Assembly: GCA_018654125.1 (NCBI GenBank)
Contig: JABIME010000004.1
Coordinates: 1 to 29,205 of the forward strand
DNA: 29,205 bases
Reading direction: 5' to 3'
DNA from: Candidatus Cloacimonadota bacterium
GTDB lineage: Bacteria; Cloacimonadota; Cloacimonadia; Cloacimonadales; TCS61
Numbering within the stretch: the stretch's first letter is position 1; each line of letters opens with the position of its first letter. Position numbers and translations under genes: made by a program. The notes under the pieces are model-generated. The model had not been told where the DNA came from and searched no databases. It worked only from the letters and a program-made list of their open reading frames with translations. Of the stretch, positions 16,239 through 24,190 are shown in pieces.

Positions 16239-16763
16239 ATGCAAATTACAATTACTGCACGTCATTTCGATCTTACAAATGCGATCAGAGATCATATTGG
16301 TGGTTCCTGCTCGAAGCTGGAAAGATATTTTGATCATATTATTACAGCTAGTTTCATTCTTTCATTAGAAAAGAATGGAAACAAAGTTGAATTGATCGTT
16401 CATGCACCAAAGCATAATCTTAAATGTGAGGCTGTAGAAAAAAACATGTATCTTGCAATTGACAATGCTGTAGATAAAATGGAACAGCAAGTTAAGAAAA
16501 TGAAGGATAAATGGGCAGATCATAACAAGAGAAGCCTGAAGGAAAATCTTCATTTTGTTTATGCCGATCTAATAGAAAGAAATGAAGGTAAGAAAAGAGT
16601 AAAAATAAAAAGAATTTTAGCAGAAGATCTAACAGTTGAAGATGCTCTGGAAAAATTTGATAATATAGATGATATGTATTTAGTTTTTAGGAATGTTGAA
16701 ACAGATAGAGTTAACGTTCTAGTAAAGAAAGATGAAGAACATTATAAGTTGATCGAAGCATAA
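16239..16763 (+). CDS. hpf: Long-form ribosome hibernation promoting factor
   Basis: 174 residues. The N-terminal S30AE domain (1-97, MQITITARHFDLTNAIRDHI) binds the decoding region of the 30S subunit; a charged linker follows, then the C-terminal dimerisation domain (about 119-174, KIKRILAEDLTVEDALEKFDNIDDMYLVFRN region and final YKLIEA), so this is the long form that makes 100S ribosome dimers by itself. The ribosome site is a near-perfect AAAGGAGG ending five bases before the ATG, the strongest in the window, pointing to high expression. It lies between two hairpins. Gene order next to rpoN matches many Gram-negative bacteria. Confidence 0.93.
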   Translation: MQITITARHFDLTNAIRDHIGGSCSKLERYFDHIITASFILSLEKNGNKVELIVHAPKHNLKCEAVEKNMYLAIDNAVDKMEQQVKKMKDKWADHNKRSLKENLHFVYADLIERNEGKKRVKIKRILAEDLTVEDALEKFDNIDDMYLVFRNVETDRVNVLVKKDEEHYKLIEA

Positions 16764-16775
16764 AATTATTAGTTA

Positions 16776-16805
16776 GAACCCGTTCCACTTGACGTGGGCG
16801 GGTTC
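16776..16805 (+). repeat. Strong hairpin between hpf and hprK
   Basis: GAACCCG (16776-16782) pairs with CGGGTTC (16799-16805); the stem continues inward through a G-U pair, a one-base bulge and CCAC/GTGG to a five-base loop. It is the most GC-rich structure in the area. ACTATTAAAAG follows, so there is no U-tract. It ends 19 bases before the hprK ATG. It may be a weak terminator or a 3' stabiliser for hpf RNA. Confidence 0.65.
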
Positions 16806-16824
16806 ACTATTAAAAGTAGGGAAT

Positions 16825-17790
16825 ATGAAAAAGCTTAGTGTAAAAGAATTATATGAGTTAAAGAAAAAAGATCTGTCACTCTCTTTAATAACGCATCCTA
16901 ACACAATGCAGGGAGATATTACAACCTCATTTCTTAATAGGCCTGGTTTGGCTTTAACAGGTTATTTTGAGCGATTTGATTATAATCGCATTCAAATTTT
17001 TGGAGAAACCGAGATAAGCTATCTTCAATCGTTAAAAGAAGAAGATCTTTACAATAACATAAAAGAAACACTTGTTTATGATATACCTGCAATTATAATC
17101 ACTAAAGGGCTTTCAGTTCCAAAGCAAATAGAATTTCTTGCAAATGAAATGAAGATCCCAATATTTTCTTCAAGGTTATCTACTGATAAACTTTTTAATT
17201 CTTTGCGGATATTTTTACAAACAATTTTTGCCGCAACCAAAACTATTCATGGTACACTTATTGATGTATTTGGTGTAGGAATTTTATTAACAGGTAAAAG
17301 TGGAATTGGTAAAAGTGAATGTGCATTGGAGCTTGTGGAGCGTGGTCAACGTTTGATAACCGATGATGTTGTAAAAATAACATCTAAAGATGATATTTTG
17401 GTAGGATCTTCATCTAATAATTATGGTCACTTCATGGAAGTTAGAGGAATTGGCCTAATAGATGTTGCTAAAATGTTTGGAATACAAGCTGTTAGAATTA
17501 AGAAAAGAATCGATGTTCAAATTGAATTAATGCCCTGGAAAGATAATATGGATTATGAAAGAATTGGCTTGAGCAATAACTCTGTTGATGTGCTTGGAAC
17601 CAAAATCCCTATTATTTATCTTCCAATATCTCCGGGTAAGAACATTGCCGTAATAATAGAAGTTGTAGCAATGAATCACATATCAAAACTATTTGGTTAT
17701 GATGCAGCAAAAGAATATACAAACAAACTTCAGGAAGAATTAAAAAGAAAAGCAATGATCCGGGAAAATAAAAATAAAGAAGAAGAATAA
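16825..17790 (+). CDS. hprK: HPr kinase/phosphorylase
   Basis: 321 residues from the ATG at 16825, behind AGGG; a TTG 36 bases earlier is in frame but falls inside the hairpin and extends the protein beyond the usual length. The enzyme phosphorylates and dephosphorylates Ser46 of HPr. The N-terminal domain covers about 1-130; the catalytic domain has IHGTLIDVFGVGILLTG (141-157) with the conserved His142, Walker A GKSGIGKS (157-164), LITDDVV (177-183) with the catalytic aspartates, and the signature MEVRGIGLIDV (204-214). All key residues are present. It is followed after 31 bp by ptsH, its substrate gene. Confidence 0.95.
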   Translation: MKKLSVKELYELKKKDLSLSLITHPNTMQGDITTSFLNRPGLALTGYFERFDYNRIQIFGETEISYLQSLKEEDLYNNIKETLVYDIPAIIITKGLSVPKQIEFLANEMKIPIFSSRLSTDKLFNSLRIFLQTIFAATKTIHGTLIDVFGVGILLTGKSGIGKSECALELVERGQRLITDDVVKITSKDDILVGSSSNNYGHFMEVRGIGLIDVAKMFGIQAVRIKKRIDVQIELMPWKDNMDYERIGLSNNSVDVLGTKIPIIYLPISPGKNIAVIIEVVAMNHISKLFGYDAAKEYTNKLQEELKRKAMIRENKNKEEE

Positions 17791-17821
17791 AATGAATAAT
17801 AATAAATAGGATTTCGATAAA

Positions 17822-18088
17822 ATGATTAGAAAAACCATAAAGATAGTAAATAAGCTTGGAATGCATGCGCGACCTGCAACAATGATAGTGAAAGCAGCAT
17901 CCAAATATAGGTCAGAATTTAAAATTATAAAATCTGATATGGAAATAAACGGTAGAAGTATAATGGGTGTAATGACGTTAGCAGCCGAGTTTGGGTCTGA
18001 ATTGGAACTTGTTGCAGATGGTGTTGATGAAGAGTTTTTAATAAAAGAGATCGCCAAAATGTTCGAAGACAAATTTGGAGAAGATTAG
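17822..18088 (+). CDS. ptsH: Phosphocarrier protein HPr
   Basis: 88 residues, the normal length. His15 in KLGMHARPA accepts phosphate from enzyme I, and Ser46 in INGRSIMGVMTLAA is the HPr kinase site, as in the Gram-positive type of HPr. Both sites are intact, so the protein can serve phosphotransfer and kinase-based regulation. AGGA lies about ten bases before the ATG. It is flanked by hprK and ptsI; no sugar-specific enzyme II or EIIA-Ntr gene is in the window, so the output is unknown and may be regulatory. Confidence 0.96.
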   Translation: MIRKTIKIVNKLGMHARPATMIVKAASKYRSEFKIIKSDMEINGRSIMGVMTLAAEFGSELELVADGVDEEFLIKEIAKMFEDKFGED

Positions 18089-18092
18089 CAAA

Positions 18093-19790
18093 GTGAAAAA
18101 GATTAAAGGAAATTCAGTTTCTACAGGTGTTGCAATTGGGAATGTTAAGATAATAAAAAAACATGAATTGCACATTGAGAATAAAAAGATCTATAATAAA
18201 GAAATAGAATCTGAGATTTCCCGTTTTAAAGAAAGTATTGATTATGTCATAAATGAATTGAATAAATTGATTCAAGATTTTACATACTCTCAAGAGAACC
18301 GTGATATTCTAGAATCACATAAATTAATATTGCAAGACCCAGAATTTATTAACAAAATTTCTAAACTTATTTCTGATGAGCATAATAGTTTAGAATTGGC
18401 TATCAACACCTATTTTAATGAAGCAATAGATATATTTAGCGGTATGAGTAATAAATATTTAGCTCATAAAGTTAATGATTTTGAAGATGTAGCTTACAGA
18501 CTTCTAAGTCATATCATGGATGAAAGAAAAGATATTTTAGAAGATGTAGATGAAAACTCAATTCTTATAATGGAAAATATTTCACCTTCTTTTGTAACTA
18601 AAGTTTTTGAGAAGCAAATTCAAGGGCTCTGTACAGAGCGAGGTAGTAGGAACTCGCACAGCAGTATTATAGCTCGCTCCATGAATCTTCCAATGCTTGT
18701 GAATACTTTAGGATTATTGAATAATGTAAAAGATGGTGATAAGATAATTGTCGATGGAAATGAGGGATATGCAATAATATCACCAACAAAAAAAGTTTTA
18801 GAAAAGTATGATACTATATTTAAAAAAGAGCAAAATATTCAAAAAAGATTACTCAAATTAATTGAAGTTGAGCCCATTTCAAAAGATGGAAAAAAAATAA
18901 AATTAATGAGTAATATAGAGATCCCTCAGGAAATTGAACATGTAAAAGAATATGGAAGTGATGGAATTGGACTCTTCCGAACAGAGTTTCTATTTATAGA
19001 CCGCGAAGATCTTCCTACAGAAGATGAGCAATATGAAATTTATAAAGATATTGCTCAGCAATGTGCTCCAAATCCTTTAGTTATTCGCACTATTGATGTA
19101 GGTGGTGATAAACTCTCAAATATTTTAAATATTACCTATGAAGAAAATCCCAATTTAGGATGTCGCGGAATTCGAATATCATTGCAGAATGTTCCAATTT
19201 TTAAGCAACAAATTAAAGCCATTCTACGTGCAAATATTAAAGGAAATATTAAGATCATGTTTCCTATGATCTCTAGTGTAGAAGAACTATTGAAAGTGAA
19301 AGAAATTATTAAAGTTTGTAGCAACGAGCTAATTAATACTGGAATCGCTTTTAATGATGATATGGAACTTGGTGCGATGATTGAGATTCCTTCTGCTGTA
19401 ATTACATCTGATTCTATTGCTGAGGAATGTGATTTTCTTAGTATAGGAACAAATGATCTGATACAATATACATTAGCTGTTGATAGAGATAATCAATCTA
19501 TTTCCGAGTATTATAAACCAACTCATCCGTCTATAATAAGATCAATAAAACTTACAGTTGATAGTGCGCATAAACTAGGGAAAAAAGTTGCAGTTTGTGG
19601 AGAGATGGCTTCCGAAAAAAAATATGTAAAGCTACTTCTTGCACTTGGTGTTGATGAACTTAGTGTAAGCCCCGGAAGATTGCTCTTAATAAAAAAAGAA
19701 ATTATCGATTGTAATATTACCGAAATGAAAACGAAACTAGATGAAATATTATCTTGTAGAACTTCAAAAGAAGTTATGAAATTAATTTAA
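18093..19790 (+). CDS. ptsI: Phosphoenolpyruvate-protein phosphotransferase (enzyme I)
   Basis: 565 residues from GTG at 18093, with GGAGAAG ahead at the end of ptsH and a normal N-terminus (MKKIKGNSVSTGVAIG); a TTG at 18075 is in frame but has no ribosome site. It transfers phosphate from phosphoenolpyruvate to HPr. The phospho-histidine is His189 in TERGSRNSHSSIIARSM. The C-terminal PEP-binding barrel shows GIGLFRTEFLF, IRTIDVGGDK, SIGTNDLIQYTLAVDR and the active-site cysteine in AVCGEMAS. It lacks an N-terminal GAF domain, so it is of the sugar-PTS type and not EI-Ntr (PtsP). It follows ptsH after four bases. Confidence 0.96.
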   Translation: MKKIKGNSVSTGVAIGNVKIIKKHELHIENKKIYNKEIESEISRFKESIDYVINELNKLIQDFTYSQENRDILESHKLILQDPEFINKISKLISDEHNSLELAINTYFNEAIDIFSGMSNKYLAHKVNDFEDVAYRLLSHIMDERKDILEDVDENSILIMENISPSFVTKVFEKQIQGLCTERGSRNSHSSIIARSMNLPMLVNTLGLLNNVKDGDKIIVDGNEGYAIISPTKKVLEKYDTIFKKEQNIQKRLLKLIEVEPISKDGKKIKLMSNIEIPQEIEHVKEYGSDGIGLFRTEFLFIDREDLPTEDEQYEIYKDIAQQCAPNPLVIRTIDVGGDKLSNILNITYEENPNLGCRGIRISLQNVPIFKQQIKAILRANIKGNIKIMFPMISSVEELLKVKEIIKVCSNELINTGIAFNDDMELGAMIEIPSAVITSDSIAEECDFLSIGTNDLIQYTLAVDRDNQSISEYYKPTHPSIIRSIKLTVDSAHKLGKKVAVCGEMASEKKYVKLLLALGVDELSVSPGRLLLIKKEIIDCNITEMKTKLDEILSCRTSKEVMKLI

Positions 19791-19813
19791 GATTTTTTTA
19801 AAGGATATAAATT

Positions 19814-20980
19814 ATGAAGAACCAGAAACATCTATTTACTTCTGAATCTGTAACAGAAGGTCATCCAGATAAAATGGCAGATCAAATATCAGATGCAATT
19901 TTAGATGCAATTTTAAGATGTGATCCCGAGGCACGTGTTGCTTGCGAAACTTTTCTTACAACAGGTATGGCGCTTGTAGGTGGTGAGATAACAACAACTT
20001 GCTATGTAGATATTCCTAAAATTATTCGTGAAACAATTAAAGAGATTGGCTACACAAATGCAGATTATGGAATGGATTATCAAACTTGTGCTGTTCTCAC
20101 AACCATTGATAAGCAATCATCTGATATTGCTCTTGGAGTTGATGAATATGAAGAGCATGAGCAAGGAGCCGGAGATCAGGGAATGATGTTCGGGTATGCT
20201 TGTAATGAAACAAAAGAATTAATGCCGATGACAACAGCTTTTGCTCATAAACTTGCTCAAAGGTTATCAAAAGTACGAAAAGATGAAACACTTTCATATC
20301 TTCGTCCAGATGGTAAAACTCAAGTAACCATAGAATATATTAATAACAAGCCAAAGAGAGTAGATGCTATTGTTGTATCTACTCAACATGCTCCGGAAGT
20401 TGAACAATATCAAATAGAAAAAGATATAATTGAAAATGTTATCAAGCCAGTTATTCCAAAAGAATTAATAGATGAAAATACAAAATTCTTTGTAAACCCA
20501 ACTGGAAGATTTGTTTTAGGTGGGCCACATGCAGATACCGGACTTACAGGTAGGAAAATAATCGTAGATACATATGGTGGAAAGGGAAGTCATGGTGGTG
20601 GTGCTTTCAGTGGGAAAGATCCATCAAAAGTAGATAGAAGTGCATCTTATATGGCAAGATACATTGCAAAGAATATTGTAGCTGCAGATCTTGCAGATGA
20701 GTGTGAAGTGCAGCTGGCTTACGCTATTGGCGTTGCAGATCCTGTTTCTGTAATGGTAGACACGTTCAATACAGGTAAAATATCAGATATAGAATTGAAT
20801 AAGATCGTAAGAGATGTTTTCCCACTTAAACCGCAACAGATAATAGATCATCTTCAACTTAAAAACCCAATCTACAAAAACACAGCAGCTTATGGCCATT
20901 TTGGTAGGGAACTTCCTGAGTTCACTTGGGAAAAAACTGATTTTGTAGATAAACTTAAAGAAATTTCTAAAAAATATTAA
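19814..20980 (+). CDS. metK: S-adenosylmethionine synthetase
   Basis: 388 residues, normal length. It makes S-adenosylmethionine from methionine and ATP in the cytoplasm. Family motifs are [20 protein letters not shown] near the N-terminus, [12 protein letters not shown] (ATP and methionine binding), [23 protein letters not shown] and the phosphate loop [24 protein letters not shown] lies nine bases before the ATG. It follows ptsI after 23 bp, too short for a SAM riboswitch, and closes the block with an intrinsic terminator. Its product is used by lipA upstream, though that is likely coincidence. Confidence 0.97.
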   Translation: MKNQKHLFTSESVTEGHPDKMADQISDAILDAILRCDPEARVACETFLTTGMALVGGEITTTCYVDIPKIIRETIKEIGYTNADYGMDYQTCAVLTTIDKQSSDIALGVDEYEEHEQGAGDQGMMFGYACNETKELMPMTTAFAHKLAQRLSKVRKDETLSYLRPDGKTQVTIEYINNKPKRVDAIVVSTQHAPEVEQYQIEKDIIENVIKPVIPKELIDENTKFFVNPTGRFVLGGPHADTGLTGRKIIVDTYGGKGSHGGGAFSGKDPSKVDRSASYMARYIAKNIVAADLADECEVQLAYAIGVADPVSVMVDTFNTGKISDIELNKIVRDVFPLKPQQIIDHLQLKNPIYKNTAAYGHFGRELPEFTWEKTDFVDKLKEISKKY

Positions 20981-21015
20981 AAATAAATTAATATAATAAT
21001 AAACAACAATTATGT

Positions 21016-21047
21016 ATAAACCGCTGTTAATGGCGGTTTATTTTTTA
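21016..21047 (+). terminator. Intrinsic terminator after metK
   Basis: ATAAACCGC (21016-21024) and GCGGTTTAT (21033-21041) form a perfect nine-base stem with an eight-base loop, followed by a run of T to 21046. It is 35 bases after the metK stop and ends the plus-strand block. The symmetric stem has no convergent gene to serve. Confidence 0.88.
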
Positions 21048-21196
21048 TATGTAAAAATAAGAGCTTTAAGTACGATAAAATAATTGACCAAAAATGCCAA
21101 TAATATTTTTTAGTAAGGCAAGTAAGAGGTAATAATTTTACGAAAATCTGGAAGCATAAGTATCTTGAACTAGAATATCTAAACCAGGAATGGGAA
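21048..21196 (+). promoter_or_regulatory. Leader and promoter region of the pyr operon
   Basis: 149 bases between the metK terminator and pyrD. TTGACC at 21084-21089 may be a -35 element, but the -10 is unclear (TAATAT is only 11 bases away). No PyrR-type anti-terminator hairpin with a T-run was seen. AGGA lies about seven bases before the pyrD ATG. Confidence 0.35.
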
Positions 21197-22117
21197 ATGC
21201 CGAAAAGTTTGAAAACTGAGTTTTTGGGAGTAACCATAACCTCACCGCTTGTATTACCAGCTGGTGTGATGGGTATGGCATTTTCTGGTTTCAACATTTC
21301 AATAGAAAATGGCGCAGGAATAGTTACAAGCAAATCATTAACCCTAAAACCAAGAACAGGACATAAAGGACCGGTTGTCGCTGAGTTTGAAGGTGGTTTC
21401 TTAAACTGCATGGGATTGTGTAATCCCGGCATTGTTGATGGCATTGCTGAGATCGATGAATTTAAGAAACGCTCCGATATTCCTGTTATTGCGAGCGTTT
21501 TTGCTACAAAAATACAAGATTTTATAGAGCTTACAAAACATATAAATAAATCTCAAGCTGAATTTCTTGAACTTAATCTATCATGTCCTAATGTTTTTGA
21601 TGAATTTGGAATTCCATTAGCGGCTTCACAGGAAGAAGTTCATAATATTGTTAAAGCTGTAAAACAAATTTCAAAACTTCCGGTTATCGCAAAACTATCA
21701 CCTAATGTTTATGATATTGTACAAATTGCAAAAGCTGCTGAATCTGCAGGTGCCGATGCTTTGTGTATGATAAATACGGTAGGGCCTGGAATGCTAATAG
21801 ATACAAAAATGATAAAACCTGTGCTCTTTAATAAATTCGGAGGTCTTTCCGGACCGTGCGTAAAACCCATTGCCCTCAAACTTATTTACCAAACATATTC
21901 AGAAGTTAGTATTCCAATTATTGGAATGGGCGGAGTAACATATGGTGAAGATGCAATTGAGATGTTAATGGCTGGAGCAGATGTTATAGGAGTAGGAACA
22001 GCTGTACATTATCGAGGAATTGAAGTATTTAATATGATCAATGCTGAAATGTTGGAATTTATGGAAGAGAATGAATACGAGAGTTTGAATGAAATTCCTA
22101 AGTTGGAGAAACTATAG
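21197..22117 (+). CDS. pyrD: Dihydroorotate dehydrogenase, class 1B catalytic subunit
   Basis: 306 residues. It oxidises dihydroorotate to orotate with FMN and passes electrons through PyrK to NAD. Key stretches are SKSLTLKPRTG (45-55) with Lys46, NCMGLCNPG (70-78), the active loop LNLSCPNV with base Cys130 (class 2 enzymes have Ser), INTVGPG (192-198) and the FMN phosphate loop IIGMGGV plus GVGTAV. The Cys base, soluble sequence and adjacent pyrK all place it in class 1B. It is the first gene of the operon; its stop shares one base with the pyrK start. Confidence 0.96.
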   Translation: MPKSLKTEFLGVTITSPLVLPAGVMGMAFSGFNISIENGAGIVTSKSLTLKPRTGHKGPVVAEFEGGFLNCMGLCNPGIVDGIAEIDEFKKRSDIPVIASVFATKIQDFIELTKHINKSQAEFLELNLSCPNVFDEFGIPLAASQEEVHNIVKAVKQISKLPVIAKLSPNVYDIVQIAKAAESAGADALCMINTVGPGMLIDTKMIKPVLFNKFGGLSGPCVKPIALKLIYQTYSEVSIPIIGMGGVTYGEDAIEMLMAGADVIGVGTAVHYRGIEVFNMINAEMLEFMEENEYESLNEIPKLEKL

Positions 22118-22899
22118 TGGATAAGAGAACAACTTTAAAAATAGATAAGATATTTCAAGAAACAAACGACATTAAAACATTCACATTTAAATATGATCTT
22201 AGTGCAAGACCTGGACAATTTATAATGCTTACCGATTTTGATGGAGGAGAGAAACCTTTCTCGATATCAAATTGCACAAAAGAGGAATTCTCTATAACTG
22301 TAAAAAGGATAGGTGAGTTCACAACCCGCCTTTTCCAAAAGTGCGTTGGAGATTATGTTTCAATAAGAGGTGCTTATGGCTCCTCTTTTTTTGTATCAAA
22401 AAACAAGGTTCTATTGGTTGGTGGAGGATATGCAGTTCCTACTTTCTATTTCTTCACAAAAGTGTTATTAGAAGCTGGAGCAGACATTACATTAATAAAT
22501 GGAGCACGAACAAGAGTAGAACATGTGTTTGCAGATAGATTTAATGAATTAGGTATAAAAGTTATTAATACTACAGATGATGGTAGTTTTGGTGAAAAAG
22601 GAACATCTGTGGCTGTAGCCCAGCAAATTATGGTTAAAGAAGAATTCGACTTTCTCTATGCATCAGGACCGGAAATGATGATGAAAGCTCTTCAGGAAGT
22701 AGTTGGTGAAATTGATTATGAATTCCTTTTTGAAAGATATATGAAATGTGCGATTGGAATTTGTGGAAACTGCACAATGGATCCAACCGGTTTAAGACTT
22801 TGTGTAGAAGGTCCTGTACTTCCTAAAAGTAAAGTAGAACAGCTAATCGAATTTGGAAAGTATCATCGTGATGCATCAGGGAAGAGGATGAAATTTTGA
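22117..22899 (+). CDS. pyrK: Dihydroorotate dehydrogenase electron transfer subunit
   Basis: 260 residues from GTG, eight bases after GGAG inside pyrD. It carries FAD and a [2Fe-2S] cluster and lets PyrD use NAD. FAD-binding RPGQFIMLTD and KPFSISNC lie at 31-53; the nucleotide site LLVGGGYAVPTFYFF is at 99-113; the cluster ligands are Cys211, Cys216, Cys219 and Cys229 (KCAIGICGNC then LRLC), the exact PyrK spacing. It overlaps pyrD by one base and pyrC by three, which supports equal expression with PyrD. Confidence 0.95.
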   Translation: MDKRTTLKIDKIFQETNDIKTFTFKYDLSARPGQFIMLTDFDGGEKPFSISNCTKEEFSITVKRIGEFTTRLFQKCVGDYVSIRGAYGSSFFVSKNKVLLVGGGYAVPTFYFFTKVLLEAGADITLINGARTRVEHVFADRFNELGIKVINTTDDGSFGEKGTSVAVAQQIMVKEEFDFLYASGPEMMMKALQEVVGEIDYEFLFERYMKCAIGICGNCTMDPTGLRLCVEGPVLPKSKVEQLIEFGKYHRDASGKRMKF

Positions 22900-24146
22900 G
22901 AAGATTGTTGATCAATTGCCGAACTTTGGAAGGAATCAAAAATATCCTGATCAAGGATGAATTAATTGATTACATTGGAATAGAAAAACCTATGCATGAA
23001 GAATTAGTTGATTGTTCCGCATTGCTTGTAATTCCCGGAATGATAGATGCACATGTTCATGTTAGGGATATAGAACAGTGTAATAAAGAAACTTGGGAGA
23101 CTGCTTCAAATGCAGCGTTATCTGGTGGAGTTACAACCATTATAGATATGCCTAATACAATTCCTGCAACCACAAATCTAAAAGGGTTGAATATTAAAAG
23201 AGAAGCTGCGAAGAAAGCAAAAGTAAATTATAAATTCCATCTGGGAGCTACTGAGAATAATTTACAAGAATTGCATGAAATTCTTAAAAAAAAACCTACT
23301 GATGTTGCTGGAATAAAAGTATTTTTAGCTGGTTCCAGTTCAAATGAAGTTGTTGCAGATGAAGATAGACTAAAAGACATATTTAAACTTGCTAAGAAGT
23401 ATGATAAGGTTGTCCTTGTTCATACAGAAATGCAGGATTGCCTTAATAAATGGCAAAAATTAATTGAAGATAAATTTATTCAAAATCACGATCAACTAAG
23501 GAATAGAGAATGTGCAAATAAGGGAACTGAGTTAGTTTTGCGATTGGCAAATGAGATCGGAAATAAACTGTACATCTGTCACATTTCGACAAAAGAAGAA
23601 ATTGAGTTAGTTAAAAAATATAAAAATAAAAAAATATTCTGTGAAGTTACACCACATCATCTTACACTTGAAAAAAGTATTCTTGAACTAATTGGAAATT
23701 TCGGCAAAGTAAATCCACCACTTAGAAGCGCTGATGACAATCAAGTACTATGGCAGGCAGTTCTAGATGGAACCATTGATTGTATCGGAAGTGATCATGC
23801 TCCGCATACAATTGATGAAAAGATAGAAGATTACCCAAATGCTCCATCTGGTTTCCCCGGACTCGAAACAGCACTGCCAATTCTTATTACCGAATTTAAC
23901 GAACGAAAAATTCCAATAGAGAGATTAGTTGAACTTACAAGCACTAAACCTGCTGAGATATTTAATTTTGAAAAACGTGGAAAAATTAAAGAAGGATATT
24001 TTGCAGACATTACCGCAATTAATACAGAAAATGAATATCCCATTGTTGCTTCATTATTTCAAAGCAAAGCTAAATATTCACCATTCGATGGAAGCATGGT
24101 GAAAGCAGGAATTGAAGCAGTATTTGTAAATGGTAAGATGTATTAA
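22896..24146 (+). CDS. pyrC: Dihydroorotase
   Basis: 416 residues from TTG, overlapping the pyrK stop (TTGA) with GAGG about nine bases ahead. It closes carbamoyl aspartate to dihydroorotate. Metal-binding His53 and His55 are in DAHVHVRD, Lys141 in GIKVFLAGSS is at the place of the carboxylated lysine, His176 is in VLVHTE, His229 in YICHIS and Asp300 in IGSDHAPH. So it is catalytic and not one of the inactive PyrC-like chains. The length and GIKVFLAGSS motif resemble enzymes of Bacteroidetes more than E. coli PyrC. It lies 44 bp before pyrEF. Confidence 0.94.
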   Translation: MRRLLINCRTLEGIKNILIKDELIDYIGIEKPMHEELVDCSALLVIPGMIDAHVHVRDIEQCNKETWETASNAALSGGVTTIIDMPNTIPATTNLKGLNIKREAAKKAKVNYKFHLGATENNLQELHEILKKKPTDVAGIKVFLAGSSSNEVVADEDRLKDIFKLAKKYDKVVLVHTEMQDCLNKWQKLIEDKFIQNHDQLRNRECANKGTELVLRLANEIGNKLYICHISTKEEIELVKKYKNKKIFCEVTPHHLTLEKSILELIGNFGKVNPPLRSADDNQVLWQAVLDGTIDCIGSDHAPHTIDEKIEDYPNAPSGFPGLETALPILITEFNERKIPIERLVELTSTKPAEIFNFEKRGKIKEGYFADITAINTENEYPIVASLFQSKAKYSPFDGSMVKAGIEAVFVNGKMY

Positions 24147-24190
24147 AATGAAATCATTAAAATCAATTGCAATAAAAATAAGGAGTTAAA

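Noticed and set aside
19791..19813. SAM riboswitch upstream of metK
   Set aside because: Only 23 bases separate ptsI and metK, far too short, and no conserved core is seen.
21094..21132. A 12-residue ORF before pyrD that could be a leader peptide for attenuation
   Set aside because: It has no Shine-Dalgarno sequence, no run of regulatory codons and no terminator hairpin between it and pyrD.
21010..21444. Minus-strand 144-codon ORF across the metK terminator and pyrD start
   Set aside because: It runs antisense through the terminator and pyrD and has no recognisable features.
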